From Rhodanobacter sp. UBA5168 (lineage in GTDB: Bacteria; Pseudomonadota; Gammaproteobacteria; Xanthomonadales; Rhodanobacteraceae): a stretch of 37,457 nucleotides of DNA. The notes under the pieces were generated by a model. It had not been told where the DNA came from. It did not search any database and was given only the letters and a program-made list of their open reading frames with translations. Made by a program: the position numbers and the translations under genes. This document shows positions 7,004-15,212 of this stretch, piece after piece (position 1 is the stretch's first letter; the number at the start of each line of letters is the position of its first letter). Location of the stretch: contig DHXA01000206.1 of assembly GCA_002413455.1 (NCBI GenBank), forward strand, positions 56,453 through 93,909. The letters run 5' to 3'.

Positions 7004-9622
7004 TCATGGCGATGGCGCCGATCGCAGGCACGCATCTTTCTGCTTGCGTGCGGCATCGACGCTGCCCAGCGGGCTGCTGTGCTGGCGCGCATCCATGATG
7101 ACCTGCCAGTTGCGTTCGCACAGGCTGCCGTGACGCGAACCCTGCTTCCACGATTGCATCGCCAGATCCTGCGCGGTGGCGTAATCGGATTTCTGCAGCG
7201 CCGTCTCCGCATGCTGCTGCAGTTGCTCGGGCCAACCCGGCGCCGGTGCCGTGCTGGGCAATGGCGCGACGGCGGTCGCTGCAGTGCTGGCCCCGGCCGG
7301 CGCACGCAGCGGCGCCAGCGACTCGAACTTGTTCTGGTAGTCGTCGGTGATCTGCCTGGCGTCCTCGCCACCGCGGATCACCCGCGGCGTGATCAGCACG
7401 ATCAGCTCGGTGCGGTTGCGATTGCGGTTGGTATTGCCGAACAGCCGACCCAGGATCGGCACGCGATTGAGCCCCGGAATTCCCGTATCCACGCTGCCCT
7501 CGTCCTGCTGGATCAACCCGCCCAGCAATACGGTCTGGCCACTCTGCACCGCCACCTGGGTCGCCAGTTCGCGCTTGGAGATGGTTGCATTGCCGTTGAC
7601 CAGCGCCACCGACTTGTTCGGCTGGCTGACCTGCTGGCTGATGTTCATGTAGACCAGGCCGCCGGGATTGATCCGCGGCTGCACGTTGAGGATCACGCCG
7701 GTGTCGATGTACTCGACCTGATTGAAGCTGGTGGTGCCGATGCCGGTGTTGACGCTGGTCTGGTTGACCGGGATGCGGTCGCCGACCTGGATGTGCGCCA
7801 GCTGGTTGTTCATCACCACCATCGATGGCGACGACAGCGTCTTGGTGTTGCCGCTGGTCTCCATCGCGCGCACGGCAACCTGCAGGTTGCTGTTGAGGAA
7901 CGAATAGAAGAACGGCTCGCCGCCGAACGCATTGCCGCCCTGACCCAGGCCCACCTGTCGGTGGCGATACGGCTGGCCGGGCACGATCACGCTGTTGCCG
8001 CTGCTGTCGGTGCTGGTGGTGCTGCCGGTCAGCCCTTCCAGATACCACTGCACGCCGAACTGGAACTCGCCGGTGAGACTGACCTCCAGGATGCGCGTCT
8101 CGATCTGCACCTGGAGCGGCACGTTGTCGAGCTTGCGGATGGCTTCCTTGATCTCTTCCCATTGCGACGGACGCGCGCGCACCAGCAACTGGTTGCTGCC
8201 ATCGACCGAACTGATCCGCACGCTGCCATCGCTGGAGCTGTACTGCTGGTCGTTCGCCGCGGTGGCGTTGTTGCCGCCGGCGTTGCCCAGGCCGGGCGAC
8301 ATGCTGCCCAGGCCACCGGTCGCGCCGCTGCCGACTCCACTGCTGTCGCGACTGTTGTCGGAACCGCTGTTGAAGCCGGAACCGCCGGCCGTGCCATTCA
8401 GCCCGCTGCTGCCAGTCGAGCCGGCCGAACTGCCGAAGCTGCCCGCGGTGCTGCCCAGGTTGCCCGCACCATTGGCGTTGTCGGCGCTGCCGAGCGTGCC
8501 GCTGCTCAGGCCCGGCCCCACCTGGCCACCGTTGTCGCCGCCGGTGCCGGCGCCGTTGGCATAGATCTGCGCCAGATACCTGGCCAGGTCCGACGCCTTG
8601 ATGTTGCGCACGTCGTAGACGAACAGCTGGGGCTCGTTGCCGCCGCCGCGATCGATACGGGCGATCCAGTCGCCGACTTCCTGCAGGTATTCCGGCTGGG
8701 TGCTGATCACCACCAGCGCGTTGGTGCGCTCGATCGGGATGAAGCGCAGCATGCCGGCCAGCGGCGTGTCGCCATGCACGCCGAACATGCCGTCCAGCTT
8801 CGGCATCAGCTCGCCGACATTCGCGTACTGCAGGTTGAACACGCCCACCGACATGCCGCGCAGCCAATCGACGTCGAACGTGCGCACCATGCTCTGGTAG
8901 TTGGCCAGTTCGTCCGGCGTGCCGGACATCACCAGCAGGTTGCGCGCCGGATCCACCAGCAGGGTCGAGTCCGGCCGCGCGAACGGCTTGATCAGCTTCT
9001 GCATCTCGGTGGCCGAGATGTAGCGCAGCGGAAACAGCCGCGCCTGCAAGCCGCCCTTCGGCGACGAAGCGCCGAGGCTGGGCACCAGGTTGCCGGCGAC
9101 CGCGTCTTTCTCGGGCATCACCACGTAGCCGCCGTTGCGCCGGACCAGCGCGTTGTGCGTCCACGACAGCAGGGTCTCCAGGATCGGCAACGCCTGGCTC
9201 GAATCGACCGGCGCGGAGGTGGAAAACGAGATGTTGCCCTGCACACCCGGCACGATCGTGTAGTTCTGCTTGAGCAGGTCGCCGAGGATCGCCTTGACCA
9301 CCGCCTGCACCGGCTGGTTCTCGAAGTTGAACGTCACCGCACCATCGCCCGTCGCCGCGGGTCGTGGCGTGCGCAGGGCGCCTGGCCGGATGAACTGGCC
9401 GCTGCCGTGACTGACCTCCGCCGTCGCCGCGGTCTGGCCGGCGCCGGTGATGTCGTTGTTCAGCGGCAGTGGGGCCGGCACCGGATTGCGGGTGCCGGAC
9501 ATCGCCTCGCGCTGCAATGCGCCGTTGTCATGCGGCTGCGGCAGGCTGGCGCAACCGGCCATGCCGACGGCAAGAGCGAGTGCGGCGCTGCGCAGCGCGT
9601 GCTGGGTGAGGGTGCGAAACAT
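7004..9622 (-). CDS. gspD: Type II secretion secretin GspD/XpsD (outer-membrane lipoprotein)
   Basis: The 872-residue protein forms the outer-membrane channel of the T2SS. The N-terminus is a lipoprotein signal with the lipid-acceptor cysteine at residue 24 (MAG|C), as in Xanthomonas XpsD. N0-N3 ring domains follow (from VTFNFENQPV, ~96), then the secretin domain with TVLLGGLIQ and GVPxLGxLF-like and VLITPRVI motifs. Between ~355 and ~465 is a Gly/Ser/Asn-rich low-complexity stretch inserted in the N3 region. After the secretin core there is a ~100-residue tail whose last part looks helical and carries two cysteines. It is the last gene of the operon and starts 3 bases after the N gene stop, so translational coupling is likely. 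Confidence 0.97.
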   Translation of the reverse strand: MFRTLTQHALRSAALALAVGMAGCASLPQPHDNGALQREAMSGTRNPVPAPLPLNNDITGAGQTAATAEVSHGSGQFIRPGALRTPRPAATGDGAVTFNFENQPVQAVVKAILGDLLKQNYTIVPGVQGNISFSTSAPVDSSQALPILETLLSWTHNALVRRNGGYVVMPEKDAVAGNLVPSLGASSPKGGLQARLFPLRYISATEMQKLIKPFARPDSTLLVDPARNLLVMSGTPDELANYQSMVRTFDVDWLRGMSVGVFNLQYANVGELMPKLDGMFGVHGDTPLAGMLRFIPIERTNALVVISTQPEYLQEVGDWIARIDRGGGNEPQLFVYDVRNIKASDLARYLAQIYANGAGTGGDNGGQVGPGLSSGTLGSADNANGAGNLGSTAGSFGSSAGSTGSSGLNGTAGGSGFNSGSDNSRDSSGVGSGATGGLGSMSPGLGNAGGNNATAANDQQYSSSDGSVRISSVDGSNQLLVRARPSQWEEIKEAIRKLDNVPLQVQIETRILEVSLTGEFQFGVQWYLEGLTGSTTSTDSSGNSVIVPGQPYRHRQVGLGQGGNAFGGEPFFYSFLNSNLQVAVRAMETSGNTKTLSSPSMVVMNNQLAHIQVGDRIPVNQTSVNTGIGTTSFNQVEYIDTGVILNVQPRINPGGLVYMNISQQVSQPNKSVALVNGNATISKRELATQVAVQSGQTVLLGGLIQQDEGSVDTGIPGLNRVPILGRLFGNTNRNRNRTELIVLITPRVIRGGEDARQITDDYQNKFESLAPLRAPAGASTAATAVAPLPSTAPAPGWPEQLQQHAETALQKSDYATAQDLAMQSWKQGSRHGSLCERNWQVIMDARQHSSPLGSVDAARKQKDACLRSAPSP

Positions 9623-9625
9623 AGG

Positions 9626-10372
9626 TCAACGTACTCCTTCGCGGGCCGCGGCGGCGCGGGCGGCCCGACGTTTCTGGATGTTCTTGCGCAGCCGGTCGGC
9701 TGCCGATTCGGGTGCGTGGACGGGTGCGGGCTGCTGCTGTGGCGGGGCCGAGGATGGCGACTCGATCACATCGCCGTTGCCCGAACGGATAACCCCTGGC
9801 TCATCGCCGACATCGCCCGACGAGTTGTGCGTTGCGGTGTCGTCGCGGGCGCCGCGCTGGTCTTGGCCGACGCCAGTGTCCGGCTTGCTGTCGATCGGGG
9901 CACCGGCCGGCAACTTCAGCTCGGTGCGTCCCGCGGACGAGTCGAACAGCGCCGAGCGCGGGCGAACCTCCACCAGCGTCACGCTGCCGTCGGGCAGCGA
10001 TTCGCCTTGGTGCAGGCGCACCTGCTTGTCGCCGTTCTTGTCGTGCAGCAAGGCCATGCGCAGGCTGGAGGTGAGAATGATGCCGGTGAGGTCGAGATCG
10101 CCCAGGCTGCTGCCACCGTCGGCCGCACGCGCCACCGGCTTTCGATCGGGGCTGAACAGGGGTTTCTGCCAGACCAGCGCGAACTGTTGCAGCGGCACCG
10201 GTTGCGGCAGATCGGCGAGGTTGCCGGCCGGCGGCAGCGGGGGCAGTGTCCGCGGCGCATTCCAGTGCGCGCTGCGGCCGACGCCACTCAGCAGCAACAG
10301 CAGCGCAGCACCCAGCAGCACGGCGATTGCCGCCAGAACCGGAGTCAATTGCCGCTGGTTGGCGGCGTTCAT
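9626..10372 (-). CDS. gspN: Type II secretion protein N (XpsN, GspC-like inner-membrane protein)
   Basis: A 248-residue bitopic inner-membrane protein. A transmembrane helix lies at ~10-30 (VLAAIAVLLGAALLLLLSG), then a Pro-rich linker, then a domain at ~65-150 that matches the GspC homology region: LVWQKPLFSPDR, DLTGIILTSSLRMALL, and G-ESLPDGS-VTLVEVRP. In Xanthomonas the XpsN protein takes the GspC role and links the L-M inner-membrane complex to secretin D. No separate gspC exists in this operon, which fits. The C-terminus is Pro/Gln-rich then strongly basic. The start ATG at 10372 overlaps the gspM stop by 4 bases, so earlier in-frame starts are not needed. Confidence 0.9.
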   Translation of the reverse strand: MNAANQRQLTPVLAAIAVLLGAALLLLLSGVGRSAHWNAPRTLPPLPPAGNLADLPQPVPLQQFALVWQKPLFSPDRKPVARAADGGSSLGDLDLTGIILTSSLRMALLHDKNGDKQVRLHQGESLPDGSVTLVEVRPRSALFDSSAGRTELKLPAGAPIDSKPDTGVGQDQRGARDDTATHNSSGDVGDEPGVIRSGNGDVIESPSSAPPQQQPAPVHAPESAADRLRKNIQKRRAARAAAAREGVR

Positions 10373-11016
10373 GGGGCGGCTCCCGCGTTGTCGGCCGGCG
10401 CGCTGACGGGTGCCGGCGCACCACGTGCCGGGCGCACATAGCCGGACAGGGTGAACTGCACTTCCAGCGGTGCCGCGTGATCCTGCTGTGCCGCCACCGG
10501 GTTGCGATAGATGCTGAGATCGTCGATGAACAGGTACGGTGTGCCCTGCTCCAGCGACTGCAGCACAGCCGCCAGCGGCTCGATGTCGCAGCTCAGGCTG
10601 ATGCTCACCGCCGCCTTTCGGTAAGGCTCGCCGGCGCTGGCCGGCGGATTCGGCAACGGCATCTTCTGGCTTACCACGCAGCTGCCGCCTCTGGTGTTGC
10701 CGGCTACCACGTCGACCACGCGCTGCATGAGATCGGCCGCGGCGGCGTTCGGATCGTCCGCGGCAAGAAACGCGCTGCTGGCGGCCTGGCCGGCACCGAG
10801 CGCCGCAATGCGTTTCTGCAGCACCGGCTTTTCGGCAATCACGGCGGCGTAACGGCTGTGTGTGTCGCGCAGATCGGCCATGTCGCTGCGGATCTGCTGC
10901 AACGGCGCCACGAACCACCAGTGCAGCAGTACGAAGTAAGCCAGCAGCAACGCCAGCAGCAGCAGCACGATGGCGGCGATGCGGCTGTCGCGCGGGCTGA
11001 GTGCGGTCATCTTCAT
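10369..11016 (-). CDS. gspM: Type II secretion protein GspM
   Basis: A 215-residue inner-membrane assembly protein. A short cytoplasmic N-terminus precedes a single helix at ~14-33 (IAAIVLLLLALLLAYFVLL), followed by a coiled-coil stretch (~37-70) and a ferredoxin-like periplasmic domain with repeated PLAAVLQSLEQG and LFIDDLSIYR elements. This matches the GspM/PilO-like fold that pairs with GspL. The C-terminus is Ala/Pro-rich. ATG at 11016 overlaps the gspL stop by 4 bases (ATGA); the longer ORF upstream of it runs into gspL and is not used. Confidence 0.92.
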   Translation of the reverse strand: MKMTALSPRDSRIAAIVLLLLALLLAYFVLLHWWFVAPLQQIRSDMADLRDTHSRYAAVIAEKPVLQKRIAALGAGQAASSAFLAADDPNAAAADLMQRVVDVVAGNTRGGSCVVSQKMPLPNPPASAGEPYRKAAVSISLSCDIEPLAAVLQSLEQGTPYLFIDDLSIYRNPVAAQQDHAAPLEVQFTLSGYVRPARGAPAPVSAPADNAGAAP

Positions 11017-12200
11017 GGCGCACCCTCGTCGCTGGCCGGTTCCGCGGCCGGCGGCTTCGGCTTGCCCGCCGCTGGCTGGTTCACCCGTGCGGTCAGGTAG
11101 AACCGTTCCTTGCCGGTGGTCGGATCGGGCTGGATGCTGCCCTGGAAGCTGGCGTCGGTGATCAGGCGCGAATCCTTCAGTGCGTCGAGCAGCTTGGCCG
11201 CCTGCTGGCTCTGGCCCTGGAAACCGATCTGGCCGGTGTTGTCCACGCTGAAACGCTCCAGCCACGTCGTCTCGGGCAGCCGTGCGGTGACCTCCTGCAG
11301 CAGGCTGAGCATGCTGATGGCGCTCTTCTTGCGCTGGGCCAGGAAGCCGGCGGCACCGGCGTTGTCCTGCAATTGCTGGCGCAGCGACGCGACCTGTTGC
11401 GCATCGCCACGCATGCTCTCGACGCCGGCTTGCATCTGGGTGAGTGCGGCCTGCCGGTTGTGCAGCCAGGCGCCAAACACCAGCCCCAGCAACAGCACGC
11501 AGGCGACGGCCAGCGCCAGGTTCAGGCGTCGCCGCGGACGCACGTGGTGCGGCGTCTGTTCCGGCGGCAGCAGGTTGACGCCGAGGCGATCGTTCGCCAC
11601 GGCCAGATCCACGGCGTCGACCGAAACGCCCTGTTCACGCAGCCGGGTCAGCAGCGGGTCCACCATGCCGCGCGTGACCGCCACCAGCTCCGCGGTGAAG
11701 CGGCCCGCGCCCGCCGGGGTGTCCAGCTCGCGCACGGCGTAATACACCTGCGCCACGCTGAAGGGCGTCTGCCGGTCCATCTCGAACGCGACGACCTGCA
11801 GCAGGTTGTTGCGTGCGGCAAGCGGCAGGGCGAGCGTCCGCCGCAGGACCACCGCCGGCGGCAACAGCAGCGCCAGCCGCCGATCCTCGCGGTCCACGCC
11901 ACGCAGGGCGGTGACCAGCGCCGCCGGCTGCACGTGTCCATCGCCGGGCGCAGCCTCGGCATGATCGTCCCAGTTCGCCAGCGGCTCGCGATGCCCACTG
12001 CGCCGCAGCGTCCATTGCGCGCCGTCATGCTGCAGCAGGTGCCAGTCGGCGCCGCTGACGAACCAGCCGCGCCAGCGCACCGGCAACAGGTTTCGCAACT
12101 CGCCGCCCCACCAGCCGAGGAATCCCGGCAACGGCGAAACGCGCCAGCCGCGGCGCACACGCTCGGCCAACGGCCGCAGCGACTGCATCGCCATACTCAT
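11013..12200 (-). CDS. gspL: Type II secretion protein GspL
   Basis: A 395-residue inner-membrane protein that tethers the ATPase GspE to the membrane. The first ~240 residues form the cytoplasmic actin-like/PilM-like domain (LLPPAVVLRRTLALPLAARN is typical of the family). One helix follows at ~252-270 (LALAVACVLLLGLVFGAWL), then a periplasmic coiled coil and a small ferredoxin-like domain ending in a charged Lys/Pro-rich tail. ATG at 12200 overlaps the gspK stop by 4 bases. A second in-frame ATG two codons later is an alternative. Confidence 0.93.
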   Translation of the reverse strand: MSMAMQSLRPLAERVRRGWRVSPLPGFLGWWGGELRNLLPVRWRGWFVSGADWHLLQHDGAQWTLRRSGHREPLANWDDHAEAAPGDGHVQPAALVTALRGVDREDRRLALLLPPAVVLRRTLALPLAARNNLLQVVAFEMDRQTPFSVAQVYYAVRELDTPAGAGRFTAELVAVTRGMVDPLLTRLREQGVSVDAVDLAVANDRLGVNLLPPEQTPHHVRPRRRLNLALAVACVLLLGLVFGAWLHNRQAALTQMQAGVESMRGDAQQVASLRQQLQDNAGAAGFLAQRKKSAISMLSLLQEVTARLPETTWLERFSVDNTGQIGFQGQSQQAAKLLDALKDSRLITDASFQGSIQPDPTTGKERFYLTARVNQPAAGKPKPPAAEPASDEGAP

Positions 12201-13072
12201 TCCGCGTCACCCTCCTGCCAGCGCAGCACCGCGTAGGGTTGCGCACCGGCTTGCGCCGCCTGCATGCGAATCGTGGCGCGCAACACCGCGCGTGTGCCGT
12301 CGGCCAGCCTGGCCTCCGACCGGATACTATGCGTCGTTCCGTTGTTGAGGACCAGACTCGGGTCATTCGCATTTTTTTGCCGTGCGGCCTGGATCGCCTG
12401 TTGCTGCTGCGGCGTCATGCCGGGAATCGCGGCCAGCGCCAGCGGCGGCGCGATATTCGGGTCGGGACTCAGCACGCCCGACCAGATCGTCACCACCGGC
12501 GCCACCTGGCGGTATACCGCCGGCGTCATGCCCAACACCATCTGCAATTCCTCCACACTGACGAAAGGACCGTTGCGCGGCCCGTAGTCGCGCCCGGCCG
12601 CCGCATAGGCGGCGCGCTGACTGTCCGTGGTTCCTTCCAGGCCGACCGGATTGCGCCAGTCCGTCACCTTATCGGTCAATGCCTGCGCCGCTGTGGGGTT
12701 CATGCCGACGGCCTGAAACAAGCCCCGCAGCACACCGGGCGCAGCGGTATTCAGATCGACCTTGCCGCTTTCGTCGATTGCCGACACCGTCACGGTGGCC
12801 TGGTCGTAGCGGAACGTGTAGACCCGCCCGTCGCCGCTCCAACGCTGTTTGGGCTGGGGGTTCTGCAATCCGTATACCGCTCTCATCAAGCCGGCTTCGG
12901 CTGCGTAGTGCGCCTGGGTCTGGGCGAATTGATAGCGCGCCTGCAGGGCTTCGGTGCGCGCCAGCGTGGCGTAGCCGCCGAGCAGGATCGCCAGCAGCGT
13001 GCACGCCCACAGCACCAGCAACAGGGCGACGCCACGCTGGCGTGTGCAATACGGCACAGGGCGGCGTGTCAT
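12197..13072 (-). CDS. gspK: Type II secretion minor pseudopilin GspK
   Basis: A 291-residue large minor pseudopilin. It has a prepilin-type N-terminus with processing after RQRG and before VALLLVLWACTLLAILL. The usual Glu at mature position 5 is absent, which is normal for GspK because it sits at the pilus tip. The body carries the GspK helical inserts, including DLNTAAPGVLRGLFQ (helix-hairpin-helix-like) and the SVEELQMVLGMTPAVY element. The start at 13072 is set by the 4-base ATGA overlap with gspJ; the ORF extends further upstream but that part is gspJ in another frame. Confidence 0.94.
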   Translation of the reverse strand: MTRRPVPYCTRQRGVALLLVLWACTLLAILLGGYATLARTEALQARYQFAQTQAHYAAEAGLMRAVYGLQNPQPKQRWSGDGRVYTFRYDQATVTVSAIDESGKVDLNTAAPGVLRGLFQAVGMNPTAAQALTDKVTDWRNPVGLEGTTDSQRAAYAAAGRDYGPRNGPFVSVEELQMVLGMTPAVYRQVAPVVTIWSGVLSPDPNIAPPLALAAIPGMTPQQQQAIQAARQKNANDPSLVLNNGTTHSIRSEARLADGTRAVLRATIRMQAAQAGAQPYAVLRWQEGDAE

Positions 13073-13725
13073 CGGACACTCCCGCCGCGAATCAGCGTGC
13101 GCCGCAGAACGCTCTGCACGGGATTGACCCGCAACGGCACATCCATCTGCGGCCAGTCGGCGCCGCGTTGCGACTGCAGGCTGATGCGCACCAGTTGCGG
13201 CAGCAGCCGGCCGTCGGCCCAGCCCGCACCCCATGGCACGGCGTTGCCTTTTTCGTCGACGCCGCGATAGCTGAAGCTGCCGTCCTCGATGCGATCGAGC
13301 AGCACCTGCGGTTCCCCCAGTGGCTGCGGTGGTTTGCCGTCTGGCGGCAGCACGGCCAGGCTCACCTCCAGCCGAAAGCCGCCGTGTCCGTCATCGACGA
13401 GTTGCAGCCGCTGCAACTGCGGCCCGAGTTTGCCGAGGTAACCGGGCAGCGGTGCCACATAGCGCATCTCGTGCGCACTGCCGACAAAATAGATCGGCTC
13501 GCCGTGATCGGTCTGGCTGATCGGCTGGGTCATGCTCTGCGCCAGTTCGCGTCGCAGGAACTGCTGGGCCGAACGGATCTGGTCGATCCGTTCGATCGCG
13601 AGCGTGCCCGAGCGCACGCTGTGGGTAGCGGTGCGGATGCCCGAGTACACGCCGACCAGCAACAGCGCCAGCAGCACCAACGAGGCGAGCACTTCGAGCA
13701 GGGTGAAGCCGGCGGCGTGCTTCAT
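13069..13725 (-). CDS. gspJ: Type II secretion minor pseudopilin GspJ
   Basis: A 218-residue minor pseudopilin with a classic short leader MKHAAG and mature start FTLLEVLASLVLLALLLVG; Glu5 is present. The body fits GspJ, with an arginine-rich RRELAQSMTQPI helix and a VPWGAGW segment. With GspI and GspK it forms the tip complex that starts the pseudopilus. It overlaps gspI and gspK by 4 bases at each end. Confidence 0.94.
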   Translation of the reverse strand: MKHAAGFTLLEVLASLVLLALLLVGVYSGIRTATHSVRSGTLAIERIDQIRSAQQFLRRELAQSMTQPISQTDHGEPIYFVGSAHEMRYVAPLPGYLGKLGPQLQRLQLVDDGHGGFRLEVSLAVLPPDGKPPQPLGEPQVLLDRIEDGSFSYRGVDEKGNAVPWGAGWADGRLLPQLVRISLQSQRGADWPQMDVPLRVNPVQSVLRRTLIRGGSVR

Positions 13726-14141
13726 CGGGATGCCTGCGCGCCGTTGTTGGTCGCCGGCCCAGCCAGCCGCAAGGTGCGGAAATGTGCCGAACGCGGATGC
13801 GAGGACGGCCCCCACAGCACGTTCAAGTCCAGCTGATAAAGGCGCAGCGGCGCATCCGGTGCAGCGATACCGGCCTCGTTCCATGGCGTCACCTCGAGTT
13901 GCCAGCGATAGTGCTTGTCGAAGCGACCCGAGCTGCTGCCCGATTTGACCGGCGCGCCCACGAACGCGCTGTCGAGCAGGCTGCGTGCGTACATCGCCGC
14001 CTCGCTGTGCTCGGCCGCGTTCTGGCTCAGGCTGATCGACGCGCCGGCCACTTTCATCAACGCGGCGAACGCAATCGCCAGCAGCATGATCGCCGCAATC
14101 ACTTCGAGCAGGCTGAAGCCGCCTTGATGCCCCGCTTTCAT
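13722..14141 (-). CDS. gspI: Type II secretion minor pseudopilin GspI
   Basis: A 139-residue minor pseudopilin. The leader MKAGHQGG is followed by FSLLEVIAAIMLLAIAFAALM with Glu5, the usual PilD processing site. The body (AAMYARSLLDSAFVG, then YRWQLEVTPW) is typical of GspI. ATG at 14141 overlaps the gspH stop by 4 bases. Confidence 0.94.
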   Translation of the reverse strand: MKAGHQGGFSLLEVIAAIMLLAIAFAALMKVAGASISLSQNAAEHSEAAMYARSLLDSAFVGAPVKSGSSSGRFDKHYRWQLEVTPWNEAGIAAPDAPLRLYQLDLNVLWGPSSHPRSAHFRTLRLAGPATNNGAQASR

Positions 14142-14722
14142 CGCGCCGCCACCGCGTCGACCACGCGCACTTCGCCGGTCAGCCACGACACGTTGACATG
14201 CCACTCGCGCTTGCCGCTCTTCAGCGTGATGCGCCCACCGGTGGAACTGCCGTCGGGGAAGAAGCGGATGCGCCCGGTGTGGTCGTTGGGCTGGTCCTCC
14301 TTCGCGCTGGTGATGTTCACGCGCAAGCCTTTCGGCAGCCGGACGTCGCGCAGCTTCGCGTCGCGATAGCTGTTCGCATGGGTATCCACGTCGAAGTTCT
14401 GTTCCTGTCCGCGCACGATGGCCTGGGTGCGGGTCGCCCGCAAGGCGCCGGCCAGTTCGCTGCTGGCCGCGCGCACGCGCGCACTGGCCAGGCCCTGCGT
14501 CACCGAGATCGACACCGCTGCGGCGGCAATGCCGATCAACAGGATCACCGCCAGCATTTCCAGCAGGGTGAAGCCATGGGCATGCTGCGCATGCCTGGGC
14601 GCGTGGAATCGGGAATGGAAAATCGGAAAGGCGCCGCTTGCCGGGGCATCACGCACCGGCACAGCGTTGCCGCCACAGAATTGCAGCGGACAAAGATCCT
14701 GGCGCTGGCCGGTTCTCGCCAT
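14138..14722 (-). CDS. gspH: Type II secretion minor pseudopilin GspH (unusually long or non-standard leader)
   Basis: The mature region starts HAHG|FTLLEMLAVILLIGIAAAA with Glu5 and continues as a GspH/FimT-type pseudopilin (SELAGALRATRTQAIVRGQ; C-terminal GREWHVNVSWLTGEV-like strand), ~145 residues. The only ATG in frame, at 14722, would give a ~50-residue leader rich in Cys, Arg and Pro, far longer than the usual 6-15 residues. Shorter options are GTG at 14656 or 14662 (about 28-30 residues) or a rare ATT. The leader region coincides with a repeat-bearing insertion between gspG and gspH, so the original start may have been displaced. Function of the mature protein is secure; the start is not. 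Confidence 0.85.
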   Translation of the reverse strand: MARTGQRQDLCPLQFCGGNAVPVRDAPASGAFPIFHSRFHAPRHAQHAHGFTLLEMLAVILLIGIAAAAVSISVTQGLASARVRAASSELAGALRATRTQAIVRGQEQNFDVDTHANSYRDAKLRDVRLPKGLRVNITSAKEDQPNDHTGRIRFFPDGSSTGGRITLKSGKREWHVNVSWLTGEVRVVDAVAAR

Positions 14723-14750
14723 TTTCTATTCTCTAATTCCCGATTCCCGG
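14603..14750. repeat. Inverted-repeat element between gspG and gspH
   Basis: Perfect 12-base arms GGAATCGGGAAT at 14605-14616 and its reverse complement at 14736-14747 flank ~120 bases. Similarity continues loosely inward on both sides (GGAAAATCGG-like against AGAAAATGG-like). GGGAATCGGGAAT-type repeats are, from memory, common between genes in xanthomonads. It occupies the start region of gspH and the gap after gspG. Confidence 0.7.
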
Positions 14751-14752
14751 CT

Positions 14753-15178
14753 TCATTGCCAGTTACCCACATCCTTGCTGTAGCCGTCGCCGCCGGGTTT
14801 GCCGTCCTGACCGTAGAAGGTCAGATCGAAGTTGCCGTTCTGGCCCGGGTACTGGTAACCGAACGCATGGCCCCACGGGTCCTTCAGATCCGACTGCTTG
14901 GCATACGGGCCCTGCCAGTTCGGCGCGTTGGCCGGCTTTACCGCCAGCCCTTCCAGCTGCGGCGGCGGCGAGCCGTTGTCGAGCGCGTAGTTCTCGATCT
15001 TCTGGCTCAGCGTCATCAGCTGCGCCTTGCCGGCGCCGTACTTGCCCTTGTCGACATTCTTGCCGACCTGGGTTACCACCACCGCGCCAATGATGCCGAT
15101 CAGCACGATCACCGCGAGCATTTCGAGCAGGGTGAAACCGGCGTTCGAACCGATACGTCTTGGCTGCCTGTACTGCAT
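14753..15178 (-). CDS. gspG: Type II secretion major pseudopilin GspG
   Basis: A 141-residue major pseudopilin that polymerises into the piston-like pseudopilus. The leader ends in SNAG and the mature protein begins FTLLEMLAVIVLIGIIGAVV with Glu5. The body is typical of GspG: KAQLMTLSQKIENYALDNG, a DPWGHAFGYQYPG loop and a C-terminal calcium-site-like region GQDGKPGGDGYSKDVGNW. ATG at 15178; 34 bases separate it from gspF. Confidence 0.97.
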   Translation of the reverse strand: MQYRQPRRIGSNAGFTLLEMLAVIVLIGIIGAVVVTQVGKNVDKGKYGAGKAQLMTLSQKIENYALDNGSPPPQLEGLAVKPANAPNWQGPYAKQSDLKDPWGHAFGYQYPGQNGNFDLTFYGQDGKPGGDGYSKDVGNWQ

Positions 15179-15212
15179 GTGGATTACCTCGGATGTGCGA
15201 AGGGGATGCGGA

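Noticed and set aside
7079..10441. 1120-residue + strand open frame opposite gspD and the N gene
   Set aside because: It is antisense to secretion genes of certain identity and shows no domain or ribosome site.
14545..14772. 75-residue - strand ORF across the gspG/gspH gap
   Set aside because: It encodes the translated repeat element (NRELENRKW-like) and overlaps the real gspH prepilin frame.
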